Below are positions 12,209-24,500 of a DNA stretch of 64,000 nucleotides, piece by piece. Source of the stretch: Cryptomeria japonica. Lineage: Eukaryota; Streptophyta; Pinopsida; Cupressales; Cupressaceae. The notes below the pieces were generated by a model, which saw only the letters and a program-made list of their open reading frames with translations, was not told the DNA's origin and searched no databases. Each line of letters begins with the position of its first letter. Position 1 is the stretch's first letter. Location: positions 339,940,870 through 340,004,869 of the forward strand of contig NC_081412.1 in the NCBI RefSeq assembly GCF_030272615.1. Direction: 5' to 3'. Made by a program: the position numbers and the translations under genes.

Positions 12209-12540
12209 CTGGCTGTATGGACCAATACAGCTAGGTGCCCAACATGAGATACTCTGAACATGTAGCACCTTTTTTGTCTTGTCTTTCGCTGCCAAAACTT
12301 CAATAAATGCCTTTCCTATGTCACCTTCTACCAAAGGAATCTCTATTGTAGATCGTGAAGGAACACCATGAGGACAATTTTCTTCAGTTATATATCTCAA
12401 ATAAGTATCATTTGCCAATGCAAATTGATTCATATCAGAAAGATAAAGATGAATGTAGAGAACATCATCCCATCCAAGCTGATCTACTTTAAGTCTACAT
12501 TGAACACTTTTCAAAACAAGGGCCAAATGAATATCCATCC
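12209..12540 (-). CDS. DPH6: DPH6 exon, first RidA/YjgF-like domain and start of the second
   Basis: 332-nt exon with acceptor GATCTCAG and donor GTAATATT. It encodes the helix MDIHLALVLKSVQCRL, the strand VLYIHLYLSDMNQFALAN, CPHGVPSRSTIEIPLVEG and AFIEVLAAKD, the fold of RidA-type trimeric deaminases with the signature Arg in SRST. It ends in SCWAPSCIGPYSQ, which opens the second RidA-like domain. The next exon is not visible down to position 1. Confidence 0.95.
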
Positions 12541-15500
12541 CTGAGATCAGCAAAAGAGTTATCATATCATATTTATCTCACATTAAAAGGTAAGTGTAGG
12601 AGCTAATTATAAATAGTTAAATTACTAATGTAAAGGTCTGTAGGTTGGATGTCTCCTCAGTTAATCATGATAATAAAAGAAGAGAAAGAGATATGAATTA
12701 GGAATGAGATTTGGAATTATAAGCTTCAATCATGTCACGACAAAAGTAATTTTGTGAGAGAAAATGATTAACACACCTTCCATAGATTTGGGAGTACTTT
12801 GCACCCAACATCCAATGCTAAGAATTTCATTTGTAGTCTTTGACACAATCAAATTCCACTTGCATTGAGCATCAAGGTCTACGGGAAACGCTTCTAACCA
12901 ATTATCAGATTTATAATCACTTGGTATATCATTTCCTTCAACTTCAATAATCCAATCCATCTCTGATCTATTCAGAGGAGTTTTTTCATCACCTATTACA
13001 GGATCTAGATTTCCTGTTTTGGTTTCCAAATAAAATGCTGAAGGATGAAGAATCCCAACAGGAGCAATACAATCTGACGAATGAAGCACAATTTGGAAAT
13101 TTTCAATAATAATTCTGGCATTCTGCAAGGGTGCAAATGTTAAAGGAATTCCTCAAGTCAGTCATTTTTTTTGTCTACATATAAATAAGATACATGAAAC
13201 ATTATCAACATAATTTGCAAAGTGAAGCACTGAATAAAAATATTTTTTTCACTTCTAAGGAATTTGTCATTATATAGGAAAAATCGCAGTCGGGAATGCC
13301 CATTATGATAATAATTGTTGGTAATTAATGCTATCAAAATTACAGAGCCTGTATATCCACTGTAATTTATAAGCAATAATCAGAGTATAGACAAGAGAGA
13401 AGGATATGAACCAAAAACCAATAGGAAACTAAGTCCAAAGAGCTGCACTACTTTAAATGGAAGAGGAGCTGGGATCATCATTCTTGCATTCCAAACCAAG
13501 GATATTTTTCTAAAGAAGCTTGTTCTTGAATCAGCCACCAATCTCTTAGCCAAAACAACTTCCCTTGCATAACAAGGGAGGTTAAAGAGCTCTTTGCTTG
13601 TGTAGCTAGTTATTTCATGGCCAAAACCAGTAATCCAAAATATGAAATCAAAGGCAGAATCTTTTACTTTCCAATGGAATCAATTTAAGAATTTATTCTT
13701 CCTTGGTCCACACTATAATACAACAAATATATGATAGGAAACTCATTGAACATCACATGTAAAACAGTTGAAATTTATACATTAAAGCCATTATAACCAT
13801 TGATTACACATATATTTAAAATAGAAAAACTGGTGGGACGGGAGCTTTGTTTGCAACTTGGCTCTGCAAGCGCACGCATGGCAGTCTGCTAAGGGGTCAC
13901 CCCCCTTGTTGTGGAGGAGGTGTCAACCCTCCTCCACCGTGGTAAGGCTTTTCTAGCCTTTGATTTTTTTATCTTTACAGTTATTTCTGTTTATCCTTGT
14001 TTGTTTGGTTGGTGAGTGCGTTTGCAGGAGAAGTCATTCCAAGCACAAGCGACTGTACCCGAGCCATTAATGGCCTCGGATCCTGGAGGGGAAGCGATTA
14101 AACCTGATAAGGGAGATGCATCGGGCACGGAGCAAGTTATCGCTGCAAGTAAAACTATCAGAGACGCCCTCGTCCACCCCTTGCCGGTGATCCCTGAAAA
14201 TGCTAGGTTTGTTTCTATCGACCCCATGAAGGTAGGAGAGAATGGAGAGCGCAACCTGCAGCAGGTAAGGGATCTAACCTCCCCTTAAACTCTCTCTCCA
14301 TTGTACCTAATGAATCTATGGTGAATGAATTAGGTTTAGAAAAGAACAGACTAAAAAATGTGGCAATCTTCTTTGCTACGGTTGATATTGATAAGTGCTC
14401 GGCTAGAAAATTTCTCGATGATTGGTTCAGGAATGTTTGGAGTATAAAATTAGGGTTTCATATCTCTTTCTGTAGGCTCATACAAAAGGGTTTGTTTGTT
14501 ATTTTTTTCAAAGAACACAAAGCTCAAGCGGAGATAGTGAAAAAACAATACTGGACCGTTGGTCTGTGCACCTTTTGTGCCCTAAGTTGGACACCGGAGG
14601 CCATAAACGATGAAATCTTGGCACTTTCGTGCCCTATGTGGATGATAATCAAGGATGTGCCTCCTTTATTATGGAGATTCATCCCTCAACTGATCGAACC
14701 AATTGGCAAAGTGGTTCGATTAGACAAATCAACTAGTCTAATCCCGCATCTTGACGCGAGGGTTTTGGTTTCCATTAATCCGGGAACGGATATACCAAGT
14801 TTTCTCATCATTAATTTGGGGGATGGCATAATCTCCTACGCCATTGAAATTCTTGGTGGTATAAATGCTTGTTTCTTATGTAGAAAAGAAGGACATGTTC
14901 AGAAGAATTGCCCTATATTAACCCATAAAATTGGCTTAAACAAAACTAAAAAGGGGAACAGAGTGCCCCCATTTCGACCAATATTAGAATTGAATTGACC
15001 AACTCGAACAAAATTGATGCTGCTAATAACAAGCTGAATACGGGTGCGGTGGAGAATGTAAAATATCCGCCCACCTTGGATAGGAATGTAAATTTTGGTA
15101 ATTTTAGGGCGGATCCCCCGCCACATTCCCCAATTGTTGTTGCATTAGAGAAAATGGAAGAAGGATATAGTCGTAATACGACAAGAAAAAACCCTAAAAA
15201 AAGAAGACGAAAGAACTCCCAACAGTTACCCTAGATTCATATTAGCGGTAGTGATTTGGAGAAGGATAAGCAATTATCTCCCCATAAAAAGATAGAGACC
15301 ATCAATACCTCACCTATGGAGGATGATTCACAAGAGAAACCGTCGGAGGGGAGATTCTCTGGAATTAAGATGATTAATCATGGGACTAGTTCTTGTGAGA
15401 TGAATCTCGGGGGGTCTGAACGAATCGGCAGGGAATTGGATAAGGATAGTCCCCTTTCCCTCGACAAAGAGATCCCGAAGGCTGTGATCTCTCGAAAGGA

Positions 15501-18500
15501 TTCGGCTGATATGGACTTTTACTTTGAAAATCTAGCATCCGGTGACCTCAATGGAGAGGGAAATGGAACTCTACTTGCACAAAATCCTACCAACTCGACT
15601 CAGACCACTCATTCTAAGGCTCTTGTGGAGATAGCAGATGACTGCAAGATCGAACTTATTGTTGCTGATCCAATTGATGGTGAGAAGGGCATTTGTGATC
15701 TACCCAAGAATGATAGGCCTACCTTAATTAGTAATGCTAGAGATCTCCAATCTGAGACTGTGGGGAATCCCTGCCAGACAGATCTCACCAAGGAAGGAGA
15801 TTATGAAGATGAATCTCCAAGTGAAGAAGAGATGGAGAATGAGGACAATGAAATGGTAGAAGGTGGAAGTACCCTAAACAAGATAGACAATAGAAGAGGG
15901 AGACCGTTAGGGTCTAAGAATAAAAACCCTTCCAATAGGAAGAAAATTGGACAAAATAAGGATTTCCCTAAATGCTATAACAGCTTCAAGGCTGCAAAGG
16001 ACTCACATTAACCACTATACTCAATGAAGTGCATCTCTTGGAATATTAGAGGTCGAGAATCACCAGACAAAAAGCAGGTGATTAGGAGATTTTTGAATCA
16101 GCATAGGGAGGCTGATGTAGTTATGCTACAAGAATTAAAGGCCACTAAGTTCACTCTTGAAGTTAATCTCGACTATACATGGAGAGATTCAATTAAGATC
16201 TTTTCAGATCATGAAAAAGGTAGGGGAGGTGTGGGCCTCCTTATTCACCCTAAATGGAAAGATAAAATTATGGAGTTTGGACATTCCCCATGTAACAAGG
16301 CAGCATAGGTTACATTTGATATTAATAATACTATTATTGGTATTTGCTATATCTATGCTCCTAATGATTACAATGAAAGAGAAAGATTGTGGGATTGGAT
16401 TGCCTCACTCCCTAATATCCCATGGATCATCGGGGGGGACTTTAACATGATAGAAAACCAAGAAGACAAATGTGGAGGCGCCACACTTGATTGGAAGGGA
16501 TTTGAGAAACCTCACTGGGATAGGATGAAGATGTGTAAGAATTTGTTTGATCCATCGGAAGGCAAAAAGCAGGGAAGCAATGGGAGTTAGTACACCTGGT
16601 GCAACTACCAAAAGGGGAAGAATAGGATCTATTGCAGACTTGATAGGATGTATGTGAACAAAGACCATTTCTCATTCAAACCAGATGATCTAGGGGTTCT
16701 CATCAAGGTTTGGCCTCCTACACTGTTTGACCATCACCCGATCATTGCAAATATAAAGTTTGGGGATGTAGTGAAGAAGGTGGCAGGTAAGGGGAAGAAA
16801 TTTCTGCTTAATTCTCACCTTCTTAAGGACCCGGATGTCATCAGTGCAATCAACCTGATTAGATTATTCAATAAAAGGAATGAATCGATTAACTCACAAA
16901 TTGGTAGATGGGTTCAGAATGTAAGGAGTTGGCAATGTCTCTTGCAAACCGTAGGGCAGACAAAAGCTAAAGACAACAGATACCAAGAAAAGTCTCTCAC
17001 GGATGACCTACAAAAGATGGAAGAGGAAAATCAGGCTGATCCCAGCAACTTAGAACTAAGTCACAGAGTGACACAAGCCAGAGACCTATTGAGAAGGCAC
17101 CAACAGACCAAGATTAGAGGAGCTATAGTTAGAGCAAGAAACTAGTGGACTATTTTAGGAGACAAAGGAACCAAGTTCTTCTTCAAATTGTTAAAGCAAA
17201 AGCAGATCAAAGAAAACATTGACAGGATTTATATGGACAATAAGGAAGTAATGGATATAGATGGTATCAAGACAGCCTTTTTATGTTTTACAAAAAACTA
17301 TTCTCTTCGGAGGATTCTCTCAACTCATTGAGGGCTAGAGAAGACTGTAGAGCTCTTATTCCTAAGAAGATCTCAGCAGAAGATGCTGATATCCTGAGGC
17401 AGAATATAACCCTTGATGAAATTGACAAGGCCATTAGAACTCTTAGTAATGACAAAGCTCCTGGACCGGATGGTCTCCCGGTTGAATTCTACAAAGCCAA
17501 CATAAATTGGATTGGAAAAGACCTGCTTGAGATTTATAAGGAAGCTATTGAGAAAGGGTCACTACGTAAATTCATAAACAAAGGGATTATCAAGCTGATC
17601 CCTAAAGAAGGTGATAAATTCCTTACTAAACATTGGAGACCTATCACTCTCCTTAATGTATCATATAAGATATTGGCTAAGATACTAGCCACTAGGATAG
17701 AGAATATCCTCCCCAAGTTCGTCTGTGACACACAGACGGGTTTTATTAAGGGCAGATACATCCTAGAGAACTTGATCACAAGTTGGGAGGCTATGGAGTG
17801 GACAAAATGCTCAAGTCAAAATGCTGCTATGTTCCTATTAGACTTTGAGAAAGCCTACGATAGGGTGGAGTAGTGTTTCATTATCATGATGTTAGATGCT
17901 TTTGGTTTCCCCCCTGAATTCAGTGATATGGTGAAAGTGCTTCTTAAGGATGCTTAAGCTCAGCTAGAAATAAATGGGGCCTTGACACAACCCATCCAGC
18001 TTGGAAGATCCATCAGACAAGGGTGTCCATTAGCCCCGGCTTTATTTGTTATTGCATCAAATACCCTATATTATATTTTGAGAGATAACTCAAACTCCCC
18101 AAGAATTAGAGGTATAGAACTACCAAATACTAAGGAGCTTATCAATATTCAATTTGCAGATGACACTGCACTATTTGTTGACCTCAATGAGGAGAATATG
18201 AAAGTTCTTGAAGAGAAGCTTAACTTCTTTGGAAAAGCATCAGGAGCCAAAATTTCACAAGCAAAGTCCATACTCCTCGGATGGCATGAGGACCCCCCAG
18301 ATTGGCTAGAAAAGTTTGGTTACTAGTGGGGGAACCAATCAAAAATAGTTAGGTATCATGGAATCCCTTTCTCTATATGTCCATCTCTGAAGGATATCTG
18401 GATCTGGATCAAGGGAAAAATTGAGCATAAGATGGCTAAGTGGAATAGGAGATATCTCTCTCTCGCAGGTAGGGTCCAAGTATGTCAAAAATCCTCTCTT

Positions 18501-21500
18501 CTTACCTCATATACTTTTCTTCGGTCTGGATGTTCAGTAACTATCAGATATTTGAGGTTCAAAAATGCATCAGAAAGTTCTTATGGTCTTTAGGAAAAGG
18601 GGGAAAGAAGGCACCTGCAGTCAAGTGGAAGTGGTGTCACACTGATAAGAAGATGGGGGGACTTGGATTGAAAGATTTGAAAACTCTGGGTATTGCACTA
18701 GCAGCTAAATGGATATTTCAATCTTTTAAGGGGGAGGAACCCTGGAAAGTTCTTATTAGAAACAACATTAGACGAGCATTTCCAAAAGAGGCTAAGTCCT
18801 GGAAAAATCTTCCTTTCTGCGATCTGGTGGTAGGGACTTTCCCAGTATCAGTGCAAGGATCTAATGTCTTTAAGTCTATATGGAAGGCTTGGGAGATTGT
18901 CAGACCCTATCTCACCAACAATCGAATCAGCAACAATAACGAGATGCATGGAGAGAGATCCATCTGGTGGAACTTATTCCACAATGGCAAACCTCTCACC
19001 CTCACCCAAGGCTGCTCAACAAAGAACTGGGCGAATAAAGGTATTTGCTACCTGATGGATATTATTGATAATGACTCCATTATGAGCTGGGATAAGCTTA
19101 GTGGGGATTACAACCTCCCTACCACTCAAAAAAGAACTTACAATATGATTATTAAAGCCTGATGTGTGTTTAATTTACCGAAAGATTGTAATGTAGATTC
19201 TAATAGATTCATGGGATATAAATGGAAAGATGGATTACATTTGAAAAAAATTAAAGTTAGAAATGTTTGCAATACACTTATGTATGATGAAACCATTCTT
19301 GGACATGCTAATGAATTGTGAAATGCAACTTTATCTATCAATCAGTGGCGGGATATATTCTCAAACTATGGAGAAGTCCTATTGCACTAAAGATTAAATG
19401 TTTTAAATGGCTTATGAACATCAATAGATTGCCATGCAGGAGCAATCATGCCAATACTACATATCTTTTTTGATTGCATTTTTGCCAAAGAAATCTGGTT
19501 ATTATTTGGTTTATCATTTCCTAATATGATTAGTATTATGGATGTGGTTTCAGGTTTTATTCAAGGCATTAAAAAGGATACTAATCTGTTTTGGTTCACC
19601 TTATCTTCCACCATCCTATGGTGTTTATGGAAACTTAGGAATGAAGAAAGATTTCAAGGGAAAGTTAGATCCCTTAATGAGTAATCTCATAGACCCATTC
19701 TTTACAATATTATTGTGCAGGTTACAATCACTATGAGGATTGAAAAGACAAAGTTTCTCCAATTTCTCATGGATGGGTATGTCACAGTGTTCATCTATGA
19801 GCTTGAAAATGGACTCAACTAGAGGAGAATCGCCAGAGAACAAGCCCCGTTCATTAATGCACTTGATGCATTCAGAGCTGAGATCCAGAAAGTGCGTGAA
19901 CCATGACTTGAACAGATTCAAATGCTGACTCAGTTGCAAGCAGGGAGAAGAGTCATTTGGATGGAAGGTCCCAGGGGGTGGACCTCATGTGTAGACCCCC
20001 ACGAAGAGATTAATGTGATCTAAATCTGTTGAACCTTTTGTATAGAAAGTTTATCCTTTTTTGTATAGCTGTAAACTGCATCCGTTATATATTTTTTGTA
20101 TAGATAAAACTGGCAGTCCTGATATGTTACTTACATAGTCCAAGAAGGGTAATATATGTTATAGACTAGTGGTCTTTGTGAATAGTGTGTCCTTTGTGTA
20201 AACATTGTATCCTCTATATTTAATATAAAAAATAAAAAATAGAAAAACTAATATAAAATATAGAATTGAAAGACATGGACACAAAACACCATGATATACG
20301 TGAGGAAAACCATTACTAGTCAAAAAACCCACAAAATAAGCATCATCTGTATTTGAGAAATCTTATAAAATGGAATCTAGATTTATATCCCATTCTCCCT
20401 TCTTCCATATAGACCCTCGATACTTCTTGCAGATTTACAATGCCAAACAATGTAACACATTTCATAGGATCTTAATGATGATTATAACCAAAGAAATCAT
20501 TAAATAAAGGATGATATTATCCAATATCCTTTCAGGTTGTCATACCTTTTCATTAGAATGTGTAATAGATTTAACTAATAAAATACTTTTCATATTTCTA
20601 TCACCCAATACTTTATCCAAATGGTAGACCTTATTAACATTATGCTCTAACAAAGACAATCCTATCACAAATACCATGACTTAAATCATTTCTTATAATA
20701 TTTTCAATTATGTATAACAGAATTTGTTGTCACATGTGTAGCATGGAAGATAGGAAAAGAGTAAGCTAGAAATATATACACTAACAAAACATAACATGAG
20801 AACAGAACTTTTCCTGTTAATCATAAACCAGACTAAGCATGGACAAAATATTCTTCAGAAATAAAGCTAACTTTGACAATCAAAGAGAATAGCAAGACTA
20901 TTCCACAAACATGTTAGTGATAATAACATTCATAGATGTTCACAAAAGTGTTTGGAAACCCACTCAGAAAACATTCATACGAAACACAATAGACTTGACC
21001 ATAAGAGCCATGCTCATAAGAAAGGAAATACAAAAGGTCAAAAAAAAACGAAATGTCCTTGAGATAGACAATTCAGTAAAAGATCAAAAGAAAAATAACA
21101 TATAGAATTCTCTCCATGCAAATAATCAGAAGCAGAATTTTCTTAATCTATAATTTTTTAAGCAGGGTCACCAAAGATTAGCTAGAGAGTGGGTCAATAT
21201 TGGTTTAATCTATCCCAAAAAAAAAGTCCCATGTGGAAGCATCCCCTGAACGCCCCCTCCCATAAAAAAGAATATCAACTTTATAATACAAGAATGTTCC
21301 TAAGACTTGGGACAACAATGAAACGTGCCCCGACTGCCACCTAAAGCCATAGCCATGAGATGGATAGAAGAGAGGAATCCTTGCTTTCCATGGAACAATC
21401 AAGGAGCTCTCTATCATACCTAGGAAGAGAAAGTGACTTGTTGTCATCCATGGGATGGTCAAGGGGCGCCTGAACATCCGTCAGCAATCCTAAGAATGAC

Positions 21501-24500
21501 AATGAGTCCTTGATATTCAATCTTCATACACTTGAGTTGGCCTAATGGTGGAGATTTTCTACTCTTGAAAGAGAGGTCACAAGTTCAAATACTGTAGAGG
21601 GTAAGGTATGTACACCTCATTGGCAGCATAGTTAGGTGCCTCTTGCATTGAGTATGGAGCAGTCCCATATATTGTAAGTCATCTATAGACCCCAAAACAG
21701 ATCACCTGATATCATGAACTATAAAAGGATCATTTCCATTTCCAATCCAATGGACTATGCAGCAAAACAAATAGGTTAAAATTAGCTACGAATTTGGAGA
21801 TGATTGTCATTTCTTGACCGCTGAAGATCAAATACTGTAGAGGGTAAGGTATGTACACCTCATTGGCAGCATAGTTAGGTGCCTCTTGCATTGAGTACGG
21901 AGCAGTCCCATATATTGTAAGTCATCTATAGACCCCAAAACAGATCACCTCATATCATGAACTATAAAAGGATTGTTTCCATTTCCAATCCAATGGACTA
22001 TGCAACAAAACATATAGGTTAAAATTAGCTACGAATTTGGAGATAATTGTCATTTCTTGACCGCTGAAGAAATAGCCGAAGATTCTCAAAAGATATTTTT
22101 AAGGAAGCCACCCAAACTCTGTTAGAACACCCCCTCAAATTTTTATTTTTTACCCATTATGAAACCACAATACCACATCAAATGATGACCATGCAAAGTC
22201 TTTGCTTTCTGTCATAAATTTATGTTATAGTGCTTCATTGGTCATTTTATCTACTTTCAAATATCTTGCTGTTTAATGAATCAAATGGATACCCTTTACA
22301 TGCACAGGACATCATATGAAACTCATCACAAAAGCAAAGACTTCTAAAAATTCTTTCCAATGAAACCTAGCAAGAATCAAACCAATAAGCATGTGAAAAG
22401 ATATTTTCTGCAAACAAAAGTTTATTATTTTGGCATTATATAATAGTTTGCTGTTACAAATGTCTGATGAGTTGTTTACAACAAAGTTTAAAAACTCGGA
22501 CTTGCCACGGACTCGGCAAACCAAAAATTTGGACTCGGACTCGGACTCGTGAAAGACTTGCGAAAGACTCGGCAAGGACTCGGCAAAAAAAAAACCGTAG
22601 TTTTACAAAAAAACATAAAGAAATTAATGCATTTAGAGAACATAAGAGCCATAATTGAAACATTACACATGTCATATGATCTACAGACGCGCAATATTTG
22701 AAATTTGAAATACTAAATCTAAATACCCAGATTTCTTCAATGCTAATTATGTTGTTATATGGAGCCTAATCAGACTAGGAGGTTAAATTTTCACTACTTC
22801 CATCAGCGCAGTTTCCCCCTATATTTTTCGACGGGGGTTTGGGGGCAGCGCCCCCAAGTTGGGGTCAAGGGGCATCACCCCTTGCGGGGTTATTAATTTA
22901 TATAGGCGTCGGGTGTTATTTTTCTATTGGCAAAAAAACCCTTCATGAGATATTTCACTCCCTCAATTACGCCAAATGAAGGCAAAAAAAAAAAAAAAAA
23001 ACTCAATTTTAAAGCTTGCATGACGTTTTTTCTGGGTCGCATGAGTCCAACTGAAAGACTCGTGAGTCCGTGCAAAAGACTTGCGCAGGTCCTTGCAGAT
23101 GGACTCGCCTCGCGAGTCCTTGGCGAGTCGACTCATGGCTCCCATGGACTCACGAGTCCTTGGCGAGTCGACTCGTGGCTCCCATGGACTCGCGAGTCCG
23201 TGGCGAGTCCACGAAAGACTCGCGAGTCCGTGCAAAAGACTTGCGCAAGTCCTTGCAGATGGACTCGCCTCGCGAGTCCTTGGCGAGTCGACTCGTGGCT
23301 CCCATGGACTCGCGAGTCCTTGGCGAGTCGACTCGTGGCTCCCATGGACTCGCGAGTCCGTGGCGAGTCCATGAGTTTTAAAACTATGGTTTACAATGTG
23401 TTTTATCATCTGCTGTTCAATTCTGAGGGCAAATAGACATCTAAGAAGTCTAAAAAATTCCAAACTGAACATACAACCAGAAAATGCTATTAAATACCTT
23501 GAAAATCAGAGGATATCAGATTAAAGGTCTGTTGTTGCAACATAAAAGACATGGCAGACCAACAGCAACTTCAATGCCATTAGCTACATCGGCAACCAAG
23601 CATTCCCAGCTATGGTAATAAGATTGAAATATACCCAGCTAATCTGTTGATGTCTGGAAAGGCAAAAAAAGAGGTTTCTTCAAGTCTGAATTATTTTTTA
23701 TCAAACCCCAAGACATTAAAATTCTGCTACAACCCACTGTAACAGATATAGTAGCCTAAAAAATCATTCAAAATCCATTCACCTTGCTTTGGAAAACTGT
23801 ATGATTAATAACCCACATATTTAAACCCTTTCTAGCTTCATTTTTTAATGCCAAAAGATGGTTCTGCAAAAGGGCATCACCCTAAACCTCAGTTGTACAG
23901 CCAGCATTAAGAGCACCTGAAAAGACCACCAAAAAACAACCAAAATATTTGCTAGAAACCAAAAAGAAAACCCACAAATCTGCAATCAAAATACTTTGTA
24001 TATTTTCATTTTCTTCAAACCCCGATTTTGGAAAATCTATTAAAACCAATGTGTTTCCAGAGTGAAAATACCAAATAGGCTAGGGAGGATCTTTCACCAC
24101 CGAAACTAGTGTATTTAACAAGGGCTTCCCTCCTTCATCAATCTCAAAAGAATTGCTTTGTTCATTTCAGCACGATATACTGTTATATGTGCAACATCCA
24201 AATAATCCAACTAAGAGTGTCAATCCTCCTTTTATAACTTTTTTGAGAGCTATTTTAGGAAAAAGCATTTCTGCTTTTTTTAACTACTTTTTCAAAAAAA
24301 AACATTCTTCTTTTTTGTTGTTTTTATTTTTTTTAAAGCACTTTTTATCTTTTGTTGCTTTTTCCAAAAAAATAAATACTTTTCTTTTTCCACTACTTTT
24401 TTGAACAAGCACTTCTTACTTTTTGTTTCTTTTTTCGAATAAGCAAATTCTCCACTCAAAAAGACCTTTTTGAAATATTAAGCTCATTTCATGTGTAAAG

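Larger units (their letters stand above)
13832..20235 (+). mobile_element. Full-length L1-type LINE, about 6.4 kb
   Basis: The element is flanked by a 14-bp target duplication, which fixes both ends. Order: GC-rich 5' leader with a hairpin, ORF1 (DUF4283-like plus CCHC knuckle), ORF2 (endonuclease, reverse transcriptase, C-terminal zinc-binding region), an untranslated tail ending in A/T-rich sequence (TTTAATATAAAAAATAAA). It is complete in extent but disabled by several stops and frameshifts. It sits in the 30.5-kb DPH6 intron in antisense orientation. Confidence 0.92.

Noticed and set aside
22927-23472. Overlapping frames of up to 169 codons on both strands with Arg/Ser/Leu-rich proteins
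   Set aside because: They are translations of the GACTCG tandem repeat inside a hAT element; the same words read open in several frames.
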